From: an uncultured Treponema sp.
GTDB lineage: Bacteria; Spirochaetota; Spirochaetia; Treponematales; Treponemataceae
DNA length: 29,519 nucleotides
Reading direction: 5' to 3'
NCBI GenBank assembly: GCA_937893155.1
Contig: CALBGU010000175.1
Location: 1 to 29,519 of the forward strand
The notes beneath the pieces were generated by a model. That model was not told the origin of the DNA. It did no database searches and saw nothing but the letters and a program-made list of their open reading frames with translations. Positions 1 through 6,767 of the stretch are shown here, one piece after another. Position 1 is the first letter of the stretch; each line of letters starts with the position of its first letter. The position numbers and the translations under genes were made by a program.

Positions 1-22
1 GTTGCGGCATGGAAGATTAGAC

Positions 23-301
23 ATGAAAAAATGGCTTATACTGCTTCTAATGGCATCGTTGCAGATGTCTATTTGCGTGTTTGCTGAATCGGCCATTGTA
101 GATGGTATTGAATGGCAATACACTTTGTCGAAAGGTACAGCTCTTGACTTAAGGCCAAGCGATGCTTCACAAATACAAGGTTCTTTGGTCATTCCTTCGA
201 CAATTGAGGGGCATCGGGTAATCAATATTCAAAGTTGTGCTTTTTATGACTGTCGATTGCTTGCAAGCGTAATCGTGTTTTCTGCGCGCGAAATCAAGTA
301 A
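23..301 (+). pseudogene. BspA-like leucine-rich repeat surface protein, 5' fragment
   Basis: The ATG at 23 follows a GGAAG ribosome-binding site at 11-15 and opens a signal peptide (MKKW, then a hydrophobic run, ending near VFAES). The following sequence (IEWQYTLSKGTA, then VIPSTIEGHRVINIQSCAFYDC) matches the start of BspA/LRR_5 proteins, where each repeat reads roughly I-P-x-x-h-x-G-x-x-V-x-x-I-x-x-x-A-F-x-x-C. These are exported, often very large surface proteins of treponemes and gut bacteria. The repeat is cut after about residue 84 (CRLLASVIV): the expected proline and next repeat never come, and the frame runs into unrelated sequence and stops at 301. The start and family call are fairly secure. 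Whether the gene is truly truncated or the join is an assembly artefact cannot be told from one sequence. Confidence 0.6.
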
Positions 302-744
302 TCCGACGTGTTTAGCTTCTGAAATCTGCGGTTTTTCCACCGAAAAGAGCCAGAATCGCTCTCGACAAACACATCTGCAACGTCTTTTATCGCATCATCG
401 GGGAGAACAAAGCGGTATCCGCGCACAAAATCGCTCGGCTGTATGCTTTCCGACTCCTCTGCGACGTTTCCATAGAACGTTTTTGACTGCACTTTGACTA
501 AATCGTAACGAAAAATCGTGTCTGCTTGCCATTTTTCCCCTGCAAAGTGCAGTGAAACGCCTGGATCTTCGTTTTTTCCGCCCGAAACGTTGTGAAAAAG
601 GTTCACTCCGTACACATTCGGGAACTCTATCCCACGATTTGCGGCTTTTGCTTCCTTCAAATACCCGTTTCCGATGTATCCTGCGGCGATTGTGTTCGTC
701 GAAAACTCATCTTTGAAGTCTGCGGAGAAAAACCACATACGATT
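278..744 (-). pseudogene. Internal fragment of an unidentified protein gene, inverted
   Basis: An open frame runs on the minus strand through this whole stretch, with no stop and with protein-like composition (for example GVSLHFAGEKW, FRYDLVKVQSKTFYG, RGYRFVLPDDAIKDVADVFV). It has no credible start codon or ribosome-binding site of its own. At its upstream end it merges into sequence antisense to the metal ATPase; at its downstream end it merges into sequence antisense to the BspA-like fragment. It is therefore an internal piece of a gene, roughly 155 residues, lacking both ends. I do not recognise the family. The mix of aromatic and charged residues in short strand-like segments would fit a beta-rich extracytoplasmic protein, but that is only an impression. 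Both edges are estimates, good to about 10 bases. Confidence 0.4.
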
Positions 745-749
745 GAGCA

Positions 750-2026
750 AAAAATACAGCGACAGCACGGTGGCGCGCATTTTGGAGCAGGTGGAAAAAG
801 CGGCGGACAAAAAAGCGCAGAGTGAGCGTTTTGTGTCTCGATTCGCAAAAATCTATACGCCGGTGGTGTGCGCTCTTGCCGCGTTGATTGCGCTCTTGCC
901 GCCGTTTTTGCTCGGCGCAGATTTTAAGACGTGGGTGTATCGTGCGCTTGAGCTGCTGGTTGTGTCGTGTCCGTGCGCGCTGGTGATTTCGGTGCCGCTG
1001 TCGTTTTTCGCGGGTATCGGCGTGGCTTCAAGGCGCGGAATCCTCGTCAAAGGTTCGTCGTTCATCGAACAGCTTGCAAAAGTGCGCACGGTCGTGTTTG
1101 ACAAAACGGGCACGCTTACCAAAGGTTCGTTCGAGGTTACGGGCGTTAAAGGCGCGGCAACGTCGACGGAGAGCGATATTTTGGCGTTTGCGGCACACGC
1201 GGAATATTTTTCCAATCACCCGATTTCTCGTTCGCTCAAAGCCGCTCATTCCTGCCCCGAGTGCGGAAAATTGAGCGCGGAAAATGCGGAGGAAATCAGC
1301 GGGCACGGCGTGAAATGCAATCTGGGCGGAAAAAAAGTGCTTGCGGGCAATCTGCGGCTTATGCAAAAAGAAAACGTGCAGCATATTCAAAATCCTGCGC
1401 TTCAAGCGGGCGCGTCGGCGGTGCACGTTGCGCTGGACGGCGATTGGGCGGGCGTTATCGAGATTTGTGATGTGGCAAAACCTGACGCAAAAGAGGCTGT
1501 TTCGCTGTTGAAAAAAATCGGAATCCAAAAAACAGTAATGCTCACGGGCGACACAAAAGAGTCTGCGGACGCGACTGGCGCGGCTCTTGGCGTGGACGAA
1601 ATCAAAAGCGAACTGTTGCCGCAAGACAAAGTGCGCGAAATTGAAACGCTGATTGCAGAGAAAAACGGCGCGGTTTCGTTCGTGGGAGACGGCATAAACG
1701 ACGCGCCTGTGCTTATGCGAAGCGACGTGGGAATCGCGATGGGCGCGCTCGGAAGCGATGCCGCGATTGAAGCCGCCGACGTGGTGATTATGGACGACAA
1801 ACCGTCGCGCGTGGCAGAGGCGATTTTGAGCGCGAGAAGCACTATGCGGGTGGTGCGCCAATGCGTGGCGTTTTCGCTCGGCGTAAAAATCGCGATAATC
1901 GCGCTCTGTGCGGCTGGGCGGGCGAATATGTGGCTGGCGGTGTTCGGCGACGTGGGCGTGTGTATGCTTGCGGTGTTGAACGCAATGCGCCCTCTGCTTT
2001 TTGCCAAGAAAAATGCGGCGCGCTGA
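750..2026 (+). pseudogene. Zn2+/Cd2+-type P1B ATPase, 5'-truncated
   Basis: This is the C-terminal two thirds of a heavy-metal-exporting P-type ATPase. Visible in order: the end of the actuator region (STVARILEQVE), a membrane pair, the metal-binding CPC motif in SCPCALVISVPL, the phosphorylation motif DKTGTLTKG, the HP motif (SNHPIS), TGD, the hinge GDGINDAP, and a final helix with DVGV and NAMRPL. CPC plus the Asp in the last helix points to the ZntA/CadA (P1B-2) group. The N-terminal metal-binding domain, the first membrane helices and the TGE actuator motif are missing. The in-frame ATG at 674 only adds antisense sequence of the neighbouring fragment. As written the product could not complete the transport cycle. 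The gene is markedly G/C-rich (38 of 60 at 1741-1800). Either the gene is broken or the upstream join is wrong. Confidence 0.75.
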
Positions 2027-2047
2027 ACGCAACAACGTATTTTTCGC

Positions 2048-2086
2048 CTCCAACGGTTTGGAATGCACCGTTGGAGTGTATTTTTT
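2048..2086 (+). terminator. Terminator-like hairpin after the metal ATPase
   Basis: CTCCAACGGT at 2048-2057 and ACCGTTGGAG at 2067-2076 form a perfect 10-bp stem around a 9-base loop, followed by TGTA and then TTTTTT at 2081-2086. It lies 21 bases after the ATPase stop, so it is a good rho-independent terminator candidate. Its left arm also resembles the repeat units that begin at 2081, so it may be a diverged unit of that array. Confidence 0.6.
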
Positions 2087-2323
2087 GAATCCAAAGGCTT
2101 GGAGAGTAAAAATAGATTGCAATTTTTTGACTCCAAAGGCTTGGAGAGCAAAAATAGATTGCGATTTTTTGAATCCAAAGGCTTGGAGAGCAAAAATAGA
2201 TTGCGATTTTCTGAATCCAAAGGCTTGGAGAGCAAAAATAGATTGCAATTTTTTGAATCCAAAGGCTTGGAGAGCAAAAATAGATTGCGATTTTTTGAAT
2301 CCAAAGGCTTAGAGAGCAAAAAT
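2081..2323 (+). repeat. Six tandem 42-bp repeats
   Basis: Units start with TTTTTT at 2081, 2123, 2165, 2207 (TTTTCT), 2249 and 2291: exactly 42 bp apart, the last one cut short. Each holds a small palindrome TCCAA-AGGC-TTGGA and then AGAGCAAAAATAGATTGC. Copies differ by only a few bases (GCAA/GCGA, GAAT/GACT, one TTAGAG). A degenerate extra unit lies one step earlier: 12 of 15 bases at 2049-2063 match at a 41-bp offset. Because 42 is a multiple of three and the unit has few stops, frames stay open across the array on both strands. I read these as by-products, since no ribosome-binding site or recognisable protein goes with them. Confidence 0.9.
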
Positions 2324-2340
2324 GTAAAAAATGGTATGCT

Positions 2341-2422
2341 GTCATTCTCGCGCTCGACGTGAATAATCTTCCGCTGTACCAGAGATAGCAAGGGGCTCGG
2401 CGACTGCGGGAATGATAAAAAA
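2341..2422. repeat. Imperfect inverted-repeat element
   Basis: TCATTCTCGC at 2342-2351 and GCGGGAATGA at 2406-2415 are inverted copies with a single G-T-type mismatch, enclosing about 54 bases. The right arm is followed by TAAAAAAC. Related strings (GGCAATGACA, some followed by an A-run) occur at 21197 and 29347. The arrangement resembles a short dispersed non-coding repeat (REP- or MITE-like). No coding frame is evident in 2324-2459. Confidence 0.4.
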
Positions 2423-2459
2423 CGGGCATACTTTCCGCAGCGCAACCAAATAAGAAAGG

Positions 2460-2488
2460 TTTACAACTTAGATATGATTTGATAATAT
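2460..2488 (+). promoter_or_regulatory. Promoter of rpe, close to the start codon
   Basis: TTTACA at 2460-2465 is a good -35. The -10 region is GATAATAT at 2481-2488: GATAAT with a 15-bp spacer, or TAATAT with a 17-bp spacer. Either choice puts the transcription start at about 2493-2495, on or just before the rpe ATG at 2495. There is no Shine-Dalgarno sequence between, so the mRNA may be leaderless. Confidence 0.5.
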
Positions 2489-2494
2489 AGATGT

Positions 2495-3136
2495 ATGAAA
2501 ACTCCCATTTTATCGCCGTCTTTGCTTGCGGCAGATTTTTATCATTTGGAAAAAGATATTGCAAAAATAAAGGCGGAAGGCGCGCCTTTTATTCACATCG
2601 ACATTATGGACGGCGCGTTTGTGCCGCAGATTTCGTTCGGCGAGCCGGTGGTAAAATCGCTGAGAAGCCGCACGGATTTGATTTTTGATGTGCATCTTAT
2701 GACTGAAAAACCCGAAAATCATATAGAAGCGTTTGCTAAAAGCGGCGCGGATTACATCACATTCCACGTAGAAAGCACGGTGCACATTGACCGCGTTATT
2801 TCTGCGATTCACGCGCTGGGCAAAAAGGCGGGCATCGCGATTGTGCCGACAACTCCAGTGAGCGCGCTCAAAGAGATTCTGCCGCTGGTGGATTTGGTGC
2901 TGGTGATGACGGTGAATCCCGGCTTTGGCGGGCAAAAACTGCTCCCGTATTGCTTGGACAAGGTGCGCGAGTTGATTGCGCTGAAGCAGAAAAATGGCTG
3001 TCAGTATCTGGTGTCGGTTGATGGCGGCGTGAACGAAAAAACGCTTCCTGACGTTTTGGCGGCGGGAACAGAAGTGGTGGTTTCTGGTTCGGCATTTTTC
3101 AACGATACGCTCGGCTGGAAAAATTTGGTGCATTGA
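2495..3136 (+). CDS. rpe: Ribulose-phosphate 3-epimerase
   Basis: This 213-residue protein interconverts D-ribulose 5-phosphate and D-xylulose 5-phosphate in the cytoplasmic pentose phosphate pathway. It has the normal family length and all the TIM-barrel landmarks in order: PSLLAADF near the N terminus, HIDIMDG with a metal-binding His and catalytic Asp (about residues 34-40), DVHLM, TFHVEST, VNPGFGGQ on the phosphate-binding side, VDGGVN with the second catalytic Asp, and VSGSAFF. ATG 2495 is the only possible start, because TAA lies in frame at 2483-2485. No ribosome-binding site precedes it and a -10-like box ends 6-8 bases upstream, so translation may begin on a leaderless transcript. 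The next gene starts 13 bases after the stop and is probably co-transcribed. Confidence 0.95.
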   Translation: MKTPILSPSLLAADFYHLEKDIAKIKAEGAPFIHIDIMDGAFVPQISFGEPVVKSLRSRTDLIFDVHLMTEKPENHIEAFAKSGADYITFHVESTVHIDRVISAIHALGKKAGIAIVPTTPVSALKEILPLVDLVLVMTVNPGFGGQKLLPYCLDKVRELIALKQKNGCQYLVSVDGGVNEKTLPDVLAAGTEVVVSGSAFFNDTLGWKNLVH

Positions 3137-3149
3137 GGTTTTTGGATTT

Positions 3150-4199
3150 ATGAAGAATGTGCGTTTGGCTCACATTACAGCATTTGCAATTTCTCTTTTT
3201 CTATGCGCACATTCTGCATTTGCGAATGAAAAATTCGCGGCGACGGTTCATGGCTACGAATCTTTTCGGGCAAAAGACTGGGAAAGCGCGGCGATTTTTT
3301 TTCGGCAAAGCGTCAATACGCCGTCGGAGCGTTCGCCTGAGATTTTGTATATGCTGATTGTGTCGGAAATGAACGCGCAGGAATACAAAAATGTGGCTTC
3401 TGATTGCGATTTTTTCTTACAATCATATCCCGACAGTCAATATCGTCCCGCGGTGATGTTTCAAAAGGCTCGTTCTGCGTTTTGCTTAAAAGATTACAGC
3501 GGTGCGATTTTGCTTTTCAGCGATTTTTGCAATGCGAATGTGGGCAATGCTCTTTATGCGTCTGCGCTTTATTGGATAGCCGAATCTTTTTATGCGCTCT
3601 ATGATTTTGATTCTGCGAAGGATTTTTATGAGCGCATTGTTGCAAATTATGCCGACGAACCGAAATACGAGGACTCAAAACGGCGGCTCGAGGAAATTGC
3701 GCATTGGGAACGCGAAGAAAAACTGTTGTATTTATTGAAAATTACGGGTGAAGAATATCTTGCCGCAAAAGAAGAATACGAGAGGGAATTAAAGCTTTAT
3801 AAAAATTCTGACATTGATGGACTGCGCCAGCGGCTTCGCGAATATGGATTAAAAATCAGCGAACTGGAGGCGCGCAATGCCGAGCTTGAAGCCGAAGCCG
3901 AAAAAGCCCGCTTGGAAGCAAAAGCCGCCAATGACGCGGCTGCTGCGGCTTCTGTTTCAAAGCCGAGCGTGAGTGCGCCGCCGATGGTTGTGCCGACAAA
4001 AGCGGGTTCTGCGGTGGAAGTGCCGGTAAAAAATGGTGAAAAGGGCTCTGATGCGGGTAAAAAAAATGAGCCGCCTGAAAAAAAATCTGCGGAAACCATA
4101 ATGACGGAATCCGAACTTGAGGCTCTGAAAGCGAAAGCGCTTCGCATTCAGGAACTTCTTGGAGGCAATTCCAGCGAGGAAGACGGTACGGAAAAATGA
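3150..4199 (+). CDS. Exported TPR/coiled-coil protein, unknown function
   Basis: This 349-residue protein has a signal peptide (about residues 1-25, cleavage likely after AFA), so it should be periplasmic. Residues about 28-185 form TPR-like helical repeats of the BamD/YbgF style (YESFRAKDWESAAIFF, YWIAESFYALYDFDSAKDFY). A coiled coil follows (about 215-265, rich in E, L and A, with LEARNAELEAEAEKARLEAK), then a low-complexity Ala/Pro/Ser/Lys linker and a short charged C-terminal helix. A GAGG ribosome-binding site lies at 3135-3138. Its last four bases overlap the next gene (ATGA), implying translational coupling. I do not recognise a named family. TPR plus coiled coil in the periplasm suggests a scaffold or envelope-assembly partner, which is inference. 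Confidence 0.85.
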   Translation: MKNVRLAHITAFAISLFLCAHSAFANEKFAATVHGYESFRAKDWESAAIFFRQSVNTPSERSPEILYMLIVSEMNAQEYKNVASDCDFFLQSYPDSQYRPAVMFQKARSAFCLKDYSGAILLFSDFCNANVGNALYASALYWIAESFYALYDFDSAKDFYERIVANYADEPKYEDSKRRLEEIAHWEREEKLLYLLKITGEEYLAAKEEYERELKLYKNSDIDGLRQRLREYGLKISELEARNAELEAEAEKARLEAKAANDAAAAASVSKPSVSAPPMVVPTKAGSAVEVPVKNGEKGSDAGKKNEPPEKKSAETIMTESELEALKAKALRIQELLGGNSSEEDGTEK

Positions 4200-5488
4200 A
4201 TGTATTTTATTTTATTATATCGAGTATCATACTTCTTGCTGCAAGCGGCGGTGTCGGTGCAATGATAAAAAATGCGGATAAAAAAAATGCTCAGGCGCAA
4301 GAGATTCCCGCAGAAAATGCAGTGCAGCAAAGCGAAGAACAATCTGAGTCTGGCGCAGTGGAAAAAAAATCCAAAAATCCGAAAAACATAACGGTGTCGA
4401 ACGGAAAACTGCTGCTCGATATTTCTGCCAAAGACGGCAGCACGGGCATTTTTGCAATCAACAAAAAAGGCAAAAAAGAAGGTTTGTTTTCAAATACCGA
4501 CGGGTACGCGAACAGCTATTTTGTTTTAAAGGCGGGAAAGCGGCAAATCCTTTTGCGCGGCTCTCGGAGCGGAAAGGCTGAATGTAGCGTGCAGGAAACG
4601 GAGAACGGTGCGCAGGTTTTTTATGACATTGAAGATACCGCGCAGGTGGCGATTGACTACACGTTTATGCCGAAAGAAGCGTCGATGTATGTGACGGTGT
4701 TTATCACAAACACGGGAAAATCAGGGCGAAATTATGCGCTCAAAGCAATTTACGACACGTTTTTGGGTGAATTGTCTTCGACAGCATTTACCTTTAACGG
4801 TGAACCGATACAATCCCGCCGCAAAATCACGGAATTCAGCAATGGCGATTGGATAATTTCGGCGAATCGGAGAACTTCGGTTGCATTTGTGTTGCCTCAT
4901 TTGGAACAGTATACAGGTCTTGAATCGTTGTCTGTGGGGACTCCGGAGGATTTTTCTTCGAGCAAATGGCAAAGCGATATTGCGGAAGACAGGCTTTTTG
5001 CGTCTGTACATTCATTTAATGATTCTGCGCTCGCTTTTAATTGGAATGAAGTTTTTCTAGCCCCGAATGAAACCGCGGTGCAATCCTTTGTTATCAGTGC
5101 GGGCACGCAGGGCGCGGAGCCTGATTATATTGCGACTGCGGAAAAAATAAGGCGTGAGAGCGAACAAGGTGCAGGGGCTGAAAATGGGCAGAACGCGAAA
5201 TCAGCGATGTCTGCGGAAAATGCTCCGGAGCAAATAGTGGAAGAACGCGACGAGCAATCAAAGTCAGAGACTCCTGCTGTTATTGCAATTCCGGTTGTTA
5301 CGGAATCTTCTGAGCCGTCAAAACCGGTGCGAGAGGTCTCTGATTGGCAGCTTGACCCTGTTTATATTCAGTCGCTTTTGGACAGAATTTCAGAATTGCA
5401 GGCAGACGGTTCTGTTGACAAAAACGAAATCAGACAGTTAAGTGAAGAACTTGACGCAATATATTCAAAATTAAGGCAGAAAAACTGA
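4196..5488 (+). CDS. Membrane-anchored protein, unknown function
   Basis: This 430-residue protein starts within the ATGA overlap of the previous gene. An N-terminal hydrophobic segment (about residues 3-22) should act as a membrane anchor or signal. A short Glu/Gln/Lys-rich linker leads to a folded region of about 65-310 with strand-like sequence (NITVSNGKLLLDISAKDGSTG, VFYDIEDTAQVAIDYTFMP, YVTVFITNTGKSGRNYAL), probably a beta-sandwich facing the periplasm. A second charged linker (about 315-375) and a C-terminal helix (VYIQSLLDRISELQADGSVD) complete it. The stop overlaps the next start by one base (TGATG). No family is recognised. The three-gene set overlaps so tightly that the proteins probably act together at the cytoplasmic membrane. 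Confidence 0.85.
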   Translation: MNVFYFIISSIILLAASGGVGAMIKNADKKNAQAQEIPAENAVQQSEEQSESGAVEKKSKNPKNITVSNGKLLLDISAKDGSTGIFAINKKGKKEGLFSNTDGYANSYFVLKAGKRQILLRGSRSGKAECSVQETENGAQVFYDIEDTAQVAIDYTFMPKEASMYVTVFITNTGKSGRNYALKAIYDTFLGELSSTAFTFNGEPIQSRRKITEFSNGDWIISANRRTSVAFVLPHLEQYTGLESLSVGTPEDFSSSKWQSDIAEDRLFASVHSFNDSALAFNWNEVFLAPNETAVQSFVISAGTQGAEPDYIATAEKIRRESEQGAGAENGQNAKSAMSAENAPEQIVEERDEQSKSETPAVIAIPVVTESSEPSKPVREVSDWQLDPVYIQSLLDRISELQADGSVDKNEIRQLSEELDAIYSKLRQKN

Positions 5489-6693
5489 TGAGAAGACGAA
5501 ATAATCTTAATATAGCTCAAAATCTTTTACGCAAAAGAAAATTTTCTGATGCAATTACGTTGCTAGAATCTCGTCGTGATATTTATCGCGATAATTTTTC
5601 GTATTATCTGACATTAGGAATTGCCTATTTGTATATTGGCGATATTGGAAATGCGCGAAGTTATTTTCAGCGGGCATCTTCGATTGATGACAGCGATGTG
5701 AATTTGCTTTTGGGGCAGGCGGTGATTTATCTTAGGAGCGGCGAAACGGATAAGGCTTTGGCGTATTATCTCGACGTGATTGACAATGACCCGACGAATC
5801 CTGTTGCAAAAAATGCGATGTCGTTTATTCAGAAAAACAGCGATTTTGAAACGATTAGCACATGGGTTGATGATGGGCGAATTGAGCAGTTTTATCCGCC
5901 GCTCGGCATAAATCCGAATGTGCTGTGCGCAGGGGCAATTTTGGGCTTTTTGATGGCTGCGGCATTGCTTTCGATTATCATTGTGCCGCGTGCTGTGCGT
6001 TCTGCAAGCAGCAAAAATGCGCATAAACTGTATCAAGTTGTGGGCTTTGAAAAATTTGAATTATCAAAAGAAGAAATTGAAGAGTCAAAAACTGCCGCTG
6101 AAAATGACGGAAAGCCTGATGATTATTATGAAAATCTTTACAACAGCATTGCAAAATATTTGCAGATGGCTGATAACAAAAAAATAAGCGATAATCGCGC
6201 TCAAGTTGAGTACAATCGGCTTATGCTCGATTCTGCTGCGCCAGAGAATATCAAAAAAAAGGCTGAATTGATGAAAGATGAATTTCGCGAGCCTTCTTTT
6301 AGCGAATTCTTAAAGGGCGGCTATAAAAATTACAAAACATTTGCTGAAAAAATGCACGATGTGGAAAATGCCGAGGATAATTTTTCGATTGAGCAAGTTA
6401 TTGAAGGCGGTGCGCTTTACAAGGATTGCTGGGTTGTGTGGGGCGGTCGGTTGAGCGCAATTTCTGTGCAAGAGGACGATGCGGGGCATTCAAAAGTGCA
6501 GTTTATTTTGCACGTCGGTGAATATTCCAACGAATTTGTGTCTCGAGATGCGTATGTTACGTGCGCTGAAAAAATTCGGGCAGACCAAATTCAAGATGAT
6601 TTTATCATTGTTCTTGCAAAAATTACGGGATTCAATGCGCGAGGCGAGCCGATTTTGGAGGCTACGAGAATAAATCAGCAGCCGCTCAAATAA
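5488..6693 (+). CDS. TPR membrane protein with possible OB-like C-terminal domain
   Basis: This 401-residue protein is translationally coupled to the previous gene (TGATG). Residues about 1-115 form about three TPR units (AQNLLRKRKFSDAITLLES, YYLTLGIAYLYIGDIGNARSYF, AVIYLRSGETDKALAYY). A single membrane helix lies at about 149-170 (LCAGAILGFLMAAALLSII). The C-terminal half has a charged helical stretch and then a strand-rich end (DCWVVWGGRLSAI, KVQFILHVG, DFIIVLAKITGF) whose spacing looks like a small OB-type barrel. The fold guess is weak. There is no signal peptide, so the TPR part should be cytoplasmic and the C-terminal domain periplasmic. It is the last of three overlapping genes before recA. 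Function unknown. Confidence 0.85.
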   Translation: MRRRNNLNIAQNLLRKRKFSDAITLLESRRDIYRDNFSYYLTLGIAYLYIGDIGNARSYFQRASSIDDSDVNLLLGQAVIYLRSGETDKALAYYLDVIDNDPTNPVAKNAMSFIQKNSDFETISTWVDDGRIEQFYPPLGINPNVLCAGAILGFLMAAALLSIIIVPRAVRSASSKNAHKLYQVVGFEKFELSKEEIEESKTAAENDGKPDDYYENLYNSIAKYLQMADNKKISDNRAQVEYNRLMLDSAAPENIKKKAELMKDEFREPSFSEFLKGGYKNYKTFAEKMHDVENAEDNFSIEQVIEGGALYKDCWVVWGGRLSAISVQEDDAGHSKVQFILHVGEYSNEFVSRDAYVTCAEKIRADQIQDDFIIVLAKITGFNARGEPILEATRINQQPLK

Positions 6694-6744
6694 ATTTGAT
6701 AGAAATTTTGAAAAAAAGCGGTCAAAAATGAAAAACATCGCGTA

Positions 6745-6760
6745 TATATTAATATAGAGG
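6745..6760 (+). promoter_or_regulatory. Possible -10 box and ribosome-binding site of recA
   Basis: TATATT at 6745-6750 is a -10-like box without a convincing -35. AGAGG at 6756-6760 is a ribosome-binding site 7 bases before the recA ATG. The 74-base gap before recA has no terminator, so readthrough from the upstream genes is equally possible. I found no clear LexA-type palindrome here. Confidence 0.3.
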
Positions 6761-6767
6761 TTTTTAG

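Noticed and set aside
2081..2323. CRISPR array
   Set aside because: The copies follow each other without unique spacers; the whole 42-bp unit is repeated. No cas gene is in the window.
1028..2564. Long minus-strand frames with 14-residue repeats running into the 42-bp array (for example 1402-2445)
   Set aside because: They run antisense to the conserved metal ATPase and stay open across the array only because 42 is divisible by three. No ribosome-binding site or family match.
6694..6767. LexA/SOS box before recA
   Set aside because: The gap has A/T-rich sequence but no clear palindrome of a known SOS type.
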